Part shown: in pieces, positions 32,695-41,107 of the stretch | Layout: every line of letters starts with the position of its first letter | Position numbering within the stretch: position 1 is the first letter of the stretch | NCBI RefSeq assembly: GCF_009901585.1 | Contig: NZ_WXYO01000005.1 | Coordinates: 124,001-188,000, forward strand | Source of the DNA: Poritiphilus flavus | GTDB taxonomy: Bacteria; Bacteroidota; Bacteroidia; Flavobacteriales; Flavobacteriaceae | DNA: 64,000 bases | Direction of reading: 5' to 3' | Translations under genes and position numbers: made by a program | The notes under the pieces: generated by a model | What the model saw: the letters and a program-made list of their open reading frames with translations, nothing else | Told to the model about the DNA's origin: nothing | Database searches by the model: none

Positions 32695-33558
32695 ATGGTT
32701 AATGATATCAAAATCAAGAAACTGGTTTTTGTGGCATTTGTGCTTAGTTTCGCGGTAAGTCTTAGTGAGATACTGCATTACCTGGATTCTTCTTTAAAGT
32801 ATTTTGATTCTCCGAGATCGACTTCCCTTGGACTTGTCATTTATCGACTGATGACTTTTTTCTTGTATTGTTTTCTGGTGCTATATATAAACATCTTTAA
32901 GAAAGATATATGGCTGAAAAAGATTAATGTCAAATATCTATTCTTGGGCTCCGTGGCCATTAATGCGATAATTTATGTAGTCACTTTTTTCCCCTGTTTG
33001 TACATTAATGACAAGTTCATTCACAAGTTGCATGAAACAGAAGCAAAGGGGCTGGCATTTATATGGCTGGTTTATATGGTCATTTGTTTATTGATCTCCT
33101 CTGTATGGAAGTTAGGGGCCAGATTAAAGGAAAAATTGGGTCGGCAACAATTTGTACGTTACAGCAAAGAAAGCCAAAACTTCGAAAACGATCTTGCCGT
33201 TTTGGAACGGAGCTATTTGACCAGTTTTTTGCTTCCAAGAAAGAAATTTCTGGAACCGGTCAAGGCAAAGGATTTTGCCATTTTTTTTATTGATGAAGGT
33301 CTTGTAAAAGGAAAAACCTTTGATTCGAAAACCTACTTCATTGATAAAAATATTCAAGAGCTTGAAAATAAATTGGATCCAAATACTTTTTTTAGGACCA
33401 ACCGGCAGCATCTTATCAACCGAAATGCCGTCAAGCATTTGGAACCCGATTCATTTGGTAAAACAGGTCTAGCGTTGAACGTAGATCATGAAGATGTGGT
33501 CATCAGCAAGCTGAAATCAAAGCAGTTCAAAGAGTGGTTGGTCGAATTTTCGGGTTAG
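32695..33558 (+). CDS. Membrane LytTR transcription regulator (island copy)
   Basis: A 287-residue protein. Four TM helices (about 10-28, 47-66, 82-101, 122-140) precede a charged linker and a C-terminal LytTR domain (about 180-285; FFRTNRQHLINRNAVKHLEPDSFG is the conserved core). Domain order equals the regulator at 21501, but sequences differ throughout, so it is a paralogue. AT-rich coding sequence. Likely regulator of the adjacent envelope genes by position. Confidence 0.83.
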   Translation: MVNDIKIKKLVFVAFVLSFAVSLSEILHYLDSSLKYFDSPRSTSLGLVIYRLMTFFLYCFLVLYINIFKKDIWLKKINVKYLFLGSVAINAIIYVVTFFPCLYINDKFIHKLHETEAKGLAFIWLVYMVICLLISSVWKLGARLKEKLGRQQFVRYSKESQNFENDLAVLERSYLTSFLLPRKKFLEPVKAKDFAIFFIDEGLVKGKTFDSKTYFIDKNIQELENKLDPNTFFRTNRQHLINRNAVKHLEPDSFGKTGLALNVDHEDVVISKLKSKQFKEWLVEFSG

Positions 33559-33769
33559 GATTTCACCATTTCGTTACCAAATTACTCCACTTCACATAAT
33601 TACTTTTTTTAATCCCTTTTATCAGTCATAAATTCTCTTTTGAACATCAAAACATATTGAATTTGAGACACTTATAAAGGCTATTTAAATCAGTTGATCT
33701 AAACTGATAATTCAATTTTAGCCAAAGTCCAAAGCAGTGTTTCTAGTGTATTTTCTAAAGAGTCTGGTT

Positions 33770-34795
33770 ATGAGTCACCATTACAATGTTTGTCAAGTCG
33801 CATTCTTAAATCCACTATTCAGAATCTTGAAGGATTCTAATCTAAACAGCGAAAGTCTTATCAAAAAAAGCAAGTTAAAATACTTTGATCTGAAAGTAGA
33901 CGATAATTATGTTCCCCTGGAAAGTGTATATGACTTCTACATAAGGTCGAAACAACTTGCAAAAGGTGCTTTTTTTAAAGGTTCAAATTTGAAACACTAT
34001 GATTTAGTTCATCTAGGCGCGTTTGGAGATTACTTAAGCAGGCTCCCAACCTTGTATAGCATCCTTTATCAGTTTGTCTTATACAAATCTATTTACCAAA
34101 CGAATCTGAACTGTAATCTTGATATTTATGGTGATACGGCTAAGTTTTCCTTTTCCTGTTCGGACAAGTTTTCGGCAGGTCGAAAAATAGGGGAAAGTAT
34201 TTTTATGGCGGTACTTCTACAATTATTCCGTAGGTACACTTGTGAAAATTGGGAACCAGATGAAATCCATTTACCGTATTCAGCCCTAGGGGATATTATG
34301 GATTTGTTTCCAAACAAAGAGTGTACGGTTATTTCAAATCAAACTTCTTTTGCTATTATTTTTCCCAGGGATATACTCTATAGGGCTTCTCACGTTTTCA
34401 TCCGCTTTTCTAATCAAACTTTTCCCAGTTTTCCTGACAGAAGTGTTTCGTACACCATAGAACGGGTATTACGGAGCTATAAATCTGGCTACATTCCGTC
34501 ATTGAGCGATTTGGCTTCACATTTTAGTACTTCCGAAAGCAGCATAAAAAGGAGTTTGCAATCAGAAGACACAAGTTTCTCTAAAATATTGGAAAAAAAC
34601 CTTTTTGAAAAGTCTGTCAAGTTGTTGGCTGATACCAACTTAAGCATCATGCTCATCAGTGAATCCCTGGGTTATTCAGACAGTCCGAATTTTATACGTT
34701 CTTTTAAAAAGTGGTCAGGAGTAACTCCTGGAATCTTTAGGGATTCCTGCGAAATGACCTATGATGATAATGCTCAAATTGCGAAAATAGCCTAA
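33770..34795 (+). CDS. AraC family regulator with arabinose-binding-type N-terminal domain
   Basis: A 341-residue regulator. The N-terminal ~200 residues follow the PF12625 layout (LFRILKDSNLNSESLIKKSKL, DNYVPLESVYDFYIRSKQLAKG), as in OruR/ArgR-like AraC proteins. The C-terminal HTH_18 has IPSLSDLASHFSTSESSIKRSLQ and ISESLGYSDSPNFIRSFKKWSG. The start is taken at ATG 33770; a GTG 11 codons upstream is possible. Base composition is low in G+C (rows 33961-34020 and 34021-34080 are 32% and 40% by hand count). Probably controls island genes. Confidence 0.85.
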   Translation: MSHHYNVCQVAFLNPLFRILKDSNLNSESLIKKSKLKYFDLKVDDNYVPLESVYDFYIRSKQLAKGAFFKGSNLKHYDLVHLGAFGDYLSRLPTLYSILYQFVLYKSIYQTNLNCNLDIYGDTAKFSFSCSDKFSAGRKIGESIFMAVLLQLFRRYTCENWEPDEIHLPYSALGDIMDLFPNKECTVISNQTSFAIIFPRDILYRASHVFIRFSNQTFPSFPDRSVSYTIERVLRSYKSGYIPSLSDLASHFSTSESSIKRSLQSEDTSFSKILEKNLFEKSVKLLADTNLSIMLISESLGYSDSPNFIRSFKKWSGVTPGIFRDSCEMTYDDNAQIAKIA

Positions 34796-34851
34796 TCTTG
34801 GGGCACGCTCTAGGGTATACCCGGAGCACGGACTGAATTGAAGCATAACAA

Positions 34852-35676
34852 ATGAAAATTAAGTTTTTTGGAACCCGTGGTTCCATTCCTGTTTGTGAAC
34901 AGGGATATCAAGAATTTGGGGGCAATACCTCCTGTGTTGCAGTTTTTGGAGAATCAGATAGTGACGTATTGGTTTTCGATGCCGGAACAGGCATCCGCAA
35001 TTTGGGGAAAGAATTGATGCAACAGGAATTCCTACCTGGCAGGAAAATTGTGATTGCTTTTTCTCATTTTCATTGGGACCACATCCAAGGATTACCCTTT
35101 TTCGCCCCAGCTTATGATCCATCAAAAGAAATCCATGTTATAGCCCTTGGAAACGATTTGAACATACAGGATTTTAAAGCAATTTTCGCCAAACAAATGG
35201 AGAGCACTTATTTTCCGGTTGCACTCGATAATATGGGTGCCAACTTTTCATTTATCCCAAAAAAATCCAACGAACAGATCTTTCCTGACGGCATCATTAA
35301 GACGCATCGGCACAGACATCCTGGAGGAGCACACAGCTACCGACTAGAGGCCCGTGGCAAGGTGATGGTGTACTGTACTGACATTGAACACGGTAGTAAT
35401 ATCGAACCAAGCATAGTGGACTTTACTAAGGGAGCCGATGTGCTCATTCATGATGCGCAGTATACCCCGGAAGAATTACCTAATTTCAGAGGTTGGGGCC
35501 ATAGCAGTTGGGAACAGGCCATTGAAGTTGCTGAAAGAGCCCATGTGAAAACACTATTTCTTACCCATCATGATCCTGAGCATGATGATACTTTTTTGCA
35601 CAAAGTTGAAAATGAATGCCAAAAAAGATTTCCCAACTGTTATTTGGCAAGAGAGGGCATGGAATTTAGCCTGTGA
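34852..35676 (+). CDS. MBL-fold metallo-hydrolase
   Basis: A 274-residue metallo-beta-lactamase-fold protein with the full metal site: GTRGSIPV and GNTSCV near the start, HFHWDHIQG, HRHRHPGGAHSYR, TDIEHGS, and the C-terminal LTHHDPEHDD. The layout resembles RNase Z/PhnP-type or cyclic-nucleotide phosphodiesterase-like members rather than beta-lactamases. It is 57 bp behind the AraC gene. No nucleotide-binding extension is seen; substrate undetermined. Confidence 0.9.
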   Translation: MKIKFFGTRGSIPVCEQGYQEFGGNTSCVAVFGESDSDVLVFDAGTGIRNLGKELMQQEFLPGRKIVIAFSHFHWDHIQGLPFFAPAYDPSKEIHVIALGNDLNIQDFKAIFAKQMESTYFPVALDNMGANFSFIPKKSNEQIFPDGIIKTHRHRHPGGAHSYRLEARGKVMVYCTDIEHGSNIEPSIVDFTKGADVLIHDAQYTPEELPNFRGWGHSSWEQAIEVAERAHVKTLFLTHHDPEHDDTFLHKVENECQKRFPNCYLAREGMEFSL

Positions 35677-35788
35677 AGCTTCCCGGCGTAATACTACAAT
35701 AATAACTATTGATTGCCACTTACATGACCTGATATGATAATTACAAATACCCTTGGGAGACATACATTTAGTGGACAAAAAATCGTGT

Positions 35789-36502
35789 ATGCAATACCAG
35801 GGAATATATCATGCTATCTACGAACCGGAACAGTTCAGGCGAGGCTTATTTAAGTGCATTCTCTTTTTTTTGTGCTCATTGTTTACGATTTCGGTAATCG
35901 CTCAAACGAGCAACCAAGACTCACTGAATACACCTTTTCGCAAAGGACGTTGGCTTACAGGTCTATCCGGGAGCATCGGGTCCAACACCAATAAAACAAA
36001 TTCTTCCGAAGAAAAGACCACTACCAACGAATTCGGACTTAATCTATCCACCGGGATATTTATCAAAGATCGCTGGCTCTTAGGCGGTAGCCTCAGTGCT
36101 GATCGATCCGAAACCGCAGGAAGTATCGATGGAACTACCGAATCAATTTTTATAGCTCCCTTTCTTTCTTATTATCTGTCTCCCAATGACAGAGGTTCCC
36201 TATTCGTGTCAATTTCTCCGGGCTATGTGCTATACCGGGATGAGACCACCATTATTGACCCAGTGAATCCTGTGGAGCAACGATCAGAGGGTGGTGGGTT
36301 TGGTTCCCTATTAGGTCTGGGATATTCTTATGTGATCCATGATCGCATCGCGTTTGATATAGGTTTTGATGTGAATTTGTTTTGGATAAGGGTTGATGAA
36401 CGTTTAGAACCACAAGGAACATTGGTTTCTGAGAACCTATCCATAAGTAACATCTCTTTCAATTTCGGGTTTAATGTACTGCTTGATGATTTCTTTTTCT
36501 GA
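35789..36502 (+). CDS. Outer membrane beta-barrel protein, island
   Basis: A 237-residue exported protein: hydrophobic signal (FKCILFFLCSLFTISVIAQ), then amphipathic strands of alternating residues and a C-terminal FFF, the terminal-aromatic signature of outer membrane barrels. Domain resembles OmpA-like/porin-type small barrels of 8 strands. The stop overlaps the start of the next gene (TGATG), so it is coupled to the Omp85-like barrel. An upstream extension to 35753 exists; ATG 35789 is chosen but not certain. Confidence 0.78.
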   Translation: MQYQGIYHAIYEPEQFRRGLFKCILFFLCSLFTISVIAQTSNQDSLNTPFRKGRWLTGLSGSIGSNTNKTNSSEEKTTTNEFGLNLSTGIFIKDRWLLGGSLSADRSETAGSIDGTTESIFIAPFLSYYLSPNDRGSLFVSISPGYVLYRDETTIIDPVNPVEQRSEGGGFGSLLGLGYSYVIHDRIAFDIGFDVNLFWIRVDERLEPQGTLVSENLSISNISFNFGFNVLLDDFFF

Positions 36503-37617
36503 TGAACAAATACCTCCTAAATACACTCATAATTGCACTGCTCCCCCTCTGCATTCTTTGTCAGGGACGGGAGGAAGGTTTTGTCCGAACTGATACCTTG
36601 GGCAAAACCAAGAACATCAAATTTATAGGACTACCCATTGCCTTTTATACCCCCGAGACACAATTTGGTGTTGGTGGGGGCGGCCAAATGTTCCTTTTGA
36701 ACAATACCAACAGATACAACCAACGCCTTTCAAATATTCTTTTTAGTGGTATTTATACAACGGCGGGTCAAATCATGTTCAATGTCACCCCACAGGTGTA
36801 TTTGGGAAAGGGGGATTATTTTATCGATGCGGATTACCTCTTTGAAATTTATCCCAATTCCTTTTGGGGCATTGGTCCGGACACTCCTGAAGACAATGAG
36901 GAGCAATATGACCAAACCACGCACAAAGTTCAAATTAGCTTTCTAAAGCGATTGCCACCTCATTTAAACTTTGGACTCACTTTCAATTTTGCCAACCATC
37001 AGATCACTGAAGTCGAGGAGGGCGGTATTTTGGCTTCAGGGACCGTTTTAGGTTCGGACCGCACTGTAATCAGCGGACTGGGAGCCGTTTTCAACAAAGA
37101 TTCCAGAAATGATGCTTCGGCCCCGACAGATGGGCAATATTTAAGACTCAGTGCCCAGTTTTCCAGTGAAATCTTTGGGGCAACCCATGGTTTCAATAAG
37201 TTTGTCCTGGACCTTAGGGAATACATTCCGCTTGGCGGTAAAAGCATCTTGGCCACCCAGATATTCCTTGAAAACAACTTTGGGGATGTACCCTTTCAAG
37301 GCATGGCTTTTTTTGGGGGAAGTAGTAGTGCCAGGGGATATTTCTATGGTCGCTTTTTGGATAAAAGCATGTATGTGCTCCAGACAGAGTATCGCCATCG
37401 CTTTAAGCCAAGATGGACATTTGCGGCTTTTGGCCTCATAGGCAGTGTGGCCGGCGATACCGAAGAGCTGTTAGAATTTCGGTCAATCAAACCAGCCTTT
37501 GGTGCTGGTGTCCGCTACAAATTGCTAAAGGATCAGGGTACCTGGTTACGGCTCGACTTTGGCAGTGGCAGGGATGGCCAAAGCGGTATCTATTTTGGGG
37601 TTAATGAGGCCTTCTAA
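36502..37617 (+). CDS. Omp85/BamA-TamA type surface barrel protein (short)
   Basis: A 371-residue exported protein. The signal peptide (MNKYLLNTLIIALLPLCILCQ) is followed directly by the barrel: IGLPIAFYTPETQFGVGGGGQ, RDASAPTDGQYL-like NDASAPTDGQYLRLSAQFS, and GGSSSARGYFYGRFLDKS with the (V/I)RG-like SARGY motif of the bacterial surface antigen family. There are no POTRA domains, so it is a POTRA-less member of the D15/surface-antigen group, perhaps an autonomous pore or lipase-free variant. Coupled to the small barrel upstream by TGATG. Confidence 0.85.
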   Translation: MNKYLLNTLIIALLPLCILCQGREEGFVRTDTLGKTKNIKFIGLPIAFYTPETQFGVGGGGQMFLLNNTNRYNQRLSNILFSGIYTTAGQIMFNVTPQVYLGKGDYFIDADYLFEIYPNSFWGIGPDTPEDNEEQYDQTTHKVQISFLKRLPPHLNFGLTFNFANHQITEVEEGGILASGTVLGSDRTVISGLGAVFNKDSRNDASAPTDGQYLRLSAQFSSEIFGATHGFNKFVLDLREYIPLGGKSILATQIFLENNFGDVPFQGMAFFGGSSSARGYFYGRFLDKSMYVLQTEYRHRFKPRWTFAAFGLIGSVAGDTEELLEFRSIKPAFGAGVRYKLLKDQGTWLRLDFGSGRDGQSGIYFGVNEAF

Positions 37618-37636
37618 AAAAACTATTCAACTACCA

Positions 37637-39223
37637 TTAGAACCGATAGCCCAACTGTGCGGTTAATTGTTCGCGCCCACCAATTCCCAGTTGCACCATT
37701 AAATCCCAGTGTTTTCCAAAGCCTTTATTCACTCCCATAATGGCATTCCAGGTAGTGGGGGTGAAGTTTACGTCATACCTAAGAATATCACCGGATTCCA
37801 ATTCAAAAAACCCGGCGACGTCAGAATCATAAAACTGACCCATACTTCCTGCAAAGACATTTAAGTTGTTGGGAAAGCGATAACCGGCCATCAGCACATA
37901 GGCATTGGCATTGGTTGTGGTGTTAGCCTCTTCCACGCTAGCTCTTATGTATTGATAGGTGCCACTAAAAAAAACGTCTCCAATGCCACCCCCTAAGGTC
38001 ACGGAACCACCAATGATATTGGCCGATACATCAATATAAAGGGGAAGGGCCTGTGGAATATCACTGGGGTCTAGTCCCAGGAAAGGAGCTAGGTCCACAA
38101 TTCCTTGTCTAAAATCTTCGTCCAAAATAAAATCGCCGGCAACGGTGTTATCTGCCCTTCCAAATATCCCTGCCACATTTAAAAACGGAAATATCCACAC
38201 ATCCGGTCTCACAAAATAAGTGGTGGTCGATTGAACAATATTGGAATTCTCCAGGTCGAATAGCGAGCTCAAATCCGCAAGTTCTCCATCACCAAATCCA
38301 ACGCTAATCCCTTCAAAGTCCAGATCATCGTCCTGGGAGTGTAGTATAACGTTTATTCCAACGGGCCTGGGCAGACCAAAACCCAATTTGGTAGCGGGTT
38401 TGCCGAAAATGGGAAGCCCCCAACCCAAGGTAACATTGACCGTGTCAATTGCTGTAGCATTCTCGAAAAAAGGTTGTACCGTTTTGCCAGCCCAAACTAT
38501 GGAGGTGCCATCAGCCGCCTTGTAATCGGCCGTGGTAAATGTAAGGGTGTGCGCCCCGTTATTGGCCCGGAAAGTTTCGGTAGTCCTTGACACAATATAG
38601 CCTTTTCGGTTTTCGGCTTTTTCGAAATAAACGATTCGTTCGAAATCTTCCTTTCCATCGGACAACTTTGATATGCTCTTAAGTTCGACCCTGTTGAGAA
38701 TTCCTCCAACGACATATAATTTACCCTCGTACTTTTTGATATCCCTTAGCTCCGGCTCTATATCACTTTTGGAATATCGAAACCCAAACACAGTTTCGTT
38801 TCCACTGTCTTCTAGCAATTTTAAAGAGGACTCGTCATACAGATTACTTCTGGAAAGCCTGCTTAGTTTATGGCTCTGTTCAATCGCTCTTTTCAATGCC
38901 TTTATTTCCTTTTTGGAAAACTCCCCCTTTTGCACTGCAAACCGTATGTCTTTTCCATCTTTATAAGATGGATCATAGATGATTTGGGTCATAAAGGTTT
39001 CGGTACTTCCTGTAGGGGTAGAAATTTCTATTTCCAGATTTTGCACAAAACTGCCCTCTTGCAACAGCACGCTCGCGGCAGCATCCAATAATTTTGGGGA
39101 AATCCCATATTCTGCCAGGTACGAACTGTTCAATGGTGTTTCTTCTTGAGCCATAGAACTGAATACAATGAAAAATGTTACGATCGCATAAAAGAACGGT
39201 CTTCTCGTTATTAGGGTTTTCAT
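37637..39223 (-). CDS. Large exported outer membrane-like protein, function unknown
   Basis: A 528-residue protein with a signal peptide (about 1-25, SSMAQ). The N-terminal ~230 residues are mixed; the C-terminal half is rich in alternating strands with Gly turns and ends QLTAQLGYRF, a terminal Phe typical of barrels. No enzyme motif recognised. Its ATG lies inside the stop of the potassium channel gene (ATGA), so the two are translationally coupled. Facing the convergent Omp85-like gene, only 20 bp apart. Confidence 0.75.
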   Translation of the reverse strand: MKTLITRRPFFYAIVTFFIVFSSMAQEETPLNSSYLAEYGISPKLLDAAASVLLQEGSFVQNLEIEISTPTGSTETFMTQIIYDPSYKDGKDIRFAVQKGEFSKKEIKALKRAIEQSHKLSRLSRSNLYDESSLKLLEDSGNETVFGFRYSKSDIEPELRDIKKYEGKLYVVGGILNRVELKSISKLSDGKEDFERIVYFEKAENRKGYIVSRTTETFRANNGAHTLTFTTADYKAADGTSIVWAGKTVQPFFENATAIDTVNVTLGWGLPIFGKPATKLGFGLPRPVGINVILHSQDDDLDFEGISVGFGDGELADLSSLFDLENSNIVQSTTTYFVRPDVWIFPFLNVAGIFGRADNTVAGDFILDEDFRQGIVDLAPFLGLDPSDIPQALPLYIDVSANIIGGSVTLGGGIGDVFFSGTYQYIRASVEEANTTTNANAYVLMAGYRFPNNLNVFAGSMGQFYDSDVAGFFELESGDILRYDVNFTPTTWNAIMGVNKGFGKHWDLMVQLGIGGREQLTAQLGYRF

Positions 39224-39909
39224 GATCTATTTTTTTTGGAAAGATTATTTTGATTTATGAATTTTCCGACTACCACGGCGGTTACTAAGACCAGATAGAA
39301 CTGTCCTGCAAGTCCCAATAGGATACTGGCTTTTTGTGACATTGGCGTAATAGGAGCTATATCTCCATAGCCAATGGTTAGTAGGGTTATAAAACTGAAG
39401 TACATCAGCTGTTCGGTCAGGGTATTGGGATGGGTTTCCTGCATATTCAAAAGCCCTCCTTCAAAAGAATTGGAATGTGCCAACTCTATCGACATATAGA
39501 TGAAAAAGCCGATCAACCCCAAACTTATGAAACCACTTATCATGCCCAGCATTACTTTCTTATCAACCGAGTGGGAGTGCCAAACCTGTTTAATGATTTC
39601 GTAAGTGATGAAGAGATAAAACGCGAAATAAATCCCAAATTGGATATATCTTGTATCCAGGGTCATTTCCCCATGTGCCTGGGCCAGACCAAAAATGATG
39701 CTACTGGCACTAAGCAAAATCAAAAAGAACCAAAACAGCTCTTTCCTTTTGGAAATCAGCAAGATCCCGGCGATTAAGTTGAGTAAGAAAAGTATGGGTG
39801 CAACACTTTTATCAAAAATTTCCCCTGGTACCAACAATGATCCGAACAAAACCGCCAATTGGGTGATAAAGAAAAAATCGAATCGTATGTTATAAAGTCT
39901 TTCCTTCAT
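39220..39909 (-). CDS. Potassium channel, two-pore-domain ion_trans_2 type
   Basis: A 229-residue inner membrane protein with six or so hydrophobic segments. The C-terminal pore region has the selectivity filter TIGYGD (FITLLTIGYGDIAPITPMSQ) flanked by pore helices, as in bacterial K+ channels of the Ion_trans_2 family. There is no RCK domain and no voltage-sensor Arg ladder. The gene is 9 bp downstream of the third barrel gene and overlaps the fourth, forming one operon. A potassium channel sandwiched between outer membrane proteins is unusual. Confidence 0.9.
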   Translation of the reverse strand: MKERLYNIRFDFFFITQLAVLFGSLLVPGEIFDKSVAPILFLLNLIAGILLISKRKELFWFFLILLSASSIIFGLAQAHGEMTLDTRYIQFGIYFAFYLFITYEIIKQVWHSHSVDKKVMLGMISGFISLGLIGFFIYMSIELAHSNSFEGGLLNMQETHPNTLTEQLMYFSFITLLTIGYGDIAPITPMSQKASILLGLAGQFYLVLVTAVVVGKFINQNNLSKKNRS

Positions 39910-39918
39910 TTCTGCGAA

Positions 39919-40653
39919 TTAGAATGCAAATCCTATTTTAAAACCATATCGAAATGCCAGCATGGGAAAATAGGTTCTTTGATTTCCGTTTATTCTAAAA
40001 TCAGGGTCCAACAAGTCAATAATTCCCAAATCCCTGAGGGTTTCGTTCAAATCATTGTAGAATGCTTCCGGGACCGGTTCAATCTCCCTCAACTCCAAAT
40101 TATTGAAACTGAGACCCGGACCGGCGATGATAAAATCCAAAAAGAACCCGTTTTTCAATTCAAGCTTGTAGCCAATCTCAATGCCAATATTGGAAGTATC
40201 CAGGTCCGCTTCGATCAGGATTCGACTTACTTGCCGTTCAAGAGAAGTATAATTTCCGCTGATATTGCCAGACCTGTCCTGATAACGGAAATAGGTTCCC
40301 ACATAAAATCCTGTCAGTCCGGGATGGCTTTTTTGGGTATACCATCGGATTTCCGGTATAAGTTTAATTCCGGTCAAGTTGAACTCATCTGTTTCAAAGC
40401 GTTCAAATGTTGTGTTCGCAACGTCAAAAATTCCGGATGAAAACTTATATCCCATGGAGAGGGAAAGTGATACTCTTTTAAGAATCGGCCTTTCATATTG
40501 AATTTGGGCCGTGCCAAAAAAAGGCTGTATGGGATCTAAGCTGATGTGGTTTTTACCAAGATCAGCCATATTATTTTGTGCCCACAGCCCCACCATTGAT
40601 ACACTCATCAATAATCCTGATAAAAACCACTTTTTAATTTTATCACAAGCCAT
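39919..40653 (-). CDS. Small outer membrane beta-barrel protein
   Basis: A 244-residue exported protein with signal peptide (WFLSGLLMSVSMVGLWAQ). The mature part is strand-rich (KRVSLSLSMGYKFSSGIF, YVGTYFRYQDRSGNISG, NIGIEIGYKLELKNGFFLDFIIAG) and ends KIGFAF, a typical barrel terminus. It resembles flavobacterial DUF3575-like barrels. First gene of the operon that continues with the potassium channel and the 528-residue protein. Start ATG 40653; an 11-codon extension to 40686 is possible. Confidence 0.75.
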   Translation of the reverse strand: MACDKIKKWFLSGLLMSVSMVGLWAQNNMADLGKNHISLDPIQPFFGTAQIQYERPILKRVSLSLSMGYKFSSGIFDVANTTFERFETDEFNLTGIKLIPEIRWYTQKSHPGLTGFYVGTYFRYQDRSGNISGNYTSLERQVSRILIEADLDTSNIGIEIGYKLELKNGFFLDFIIAGPGLSFNNLELREIEPVPEAFYNDLNETLRDLGIIDLLDPDFRINGNQRTYFPMLAFRYGFKIGFAF

Positions 40654-40919
40654 TGCGCATGTATTAATCGCGTAACAGGTGCTCATTAAACTCTATACGA
40701 TATTACTATTTCACCCAATGTTTAGCATTATCATTTTAGCGCATGCCGTTGAAAGACGAAGAAGGGGTATGGCTCTAAAATTGTACTGTTGGAATGATTG
40801 AGTTCTTGGTTGTGCTTCAATAGAAAGTTGCATTATTGATTATAGCTTTGGCCGGGATTAATCTGTAATGAATTGTACATTATAAAATGTCATTTACATT
40901 CTAATGGTAAATGAGGTTT

Positions 40920-40939
40920 AGCAATCCCTAAGAAACCAC
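40920..40939. repeat. Right copy of the 20-bp direct repeat
   Basis: AGCAATCCCTAAGAAACCAC, one mismatch against 31278-31297 and in the same orientation. See the finding on the island boundaries. Confidence 0.5.
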
Positions 40940-41079
40940 ATCAGGCGATCTCATTAATTCGTCAAGCATGGAATAGACAATATTAGCTTTAAAGTACCCG
41001 CTAAATCTGATCAGGGTAGGTGCTGGGCTACGAAATCCTCAATTCTTTGGATTATACTGGCCAGGCTGCGAATTAATAG

Positions 41080-41087
41080 TATTTTTG
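41080..41087 (+). promoter_or_regulatory. -7 box upstream of the SulP transporter
   Basis: TATTTTTG fits TAnnTTTG and lies 21 bp before the TTG start at 41108. A -33 TTG was not found at the correct distance. Confidence 0.4.
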
Positions 41088-41107
41088 CGCCCTTAAATTC
41101 ATAAGGT

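Larger units (their letters stand above)
40687..41107. other. Right junction of the island and SulP leader
   Basis: About 420 bp without a gene. Contains a perfect TAGCTTTG near 40851-40858 (no gene follows at once), a small hairpin CATTTAC...GTAAATG near 40892-40914, the right copy of the 20-bp repeat at 40920-40939, and a TATTTTTG box at 41080-41087, 21 bp before the TTG start of the SulP gene. A TTTG lies at 41046 but is too far for -33. Confidence 0.4.

Noticed and set aside
31278-40939. Calling the island a prophage or an integrative element
   Set aside because: No integrase, phage structural gene, transfer gene or tRNA target was seen; only the direct repeat and composition support mobility.
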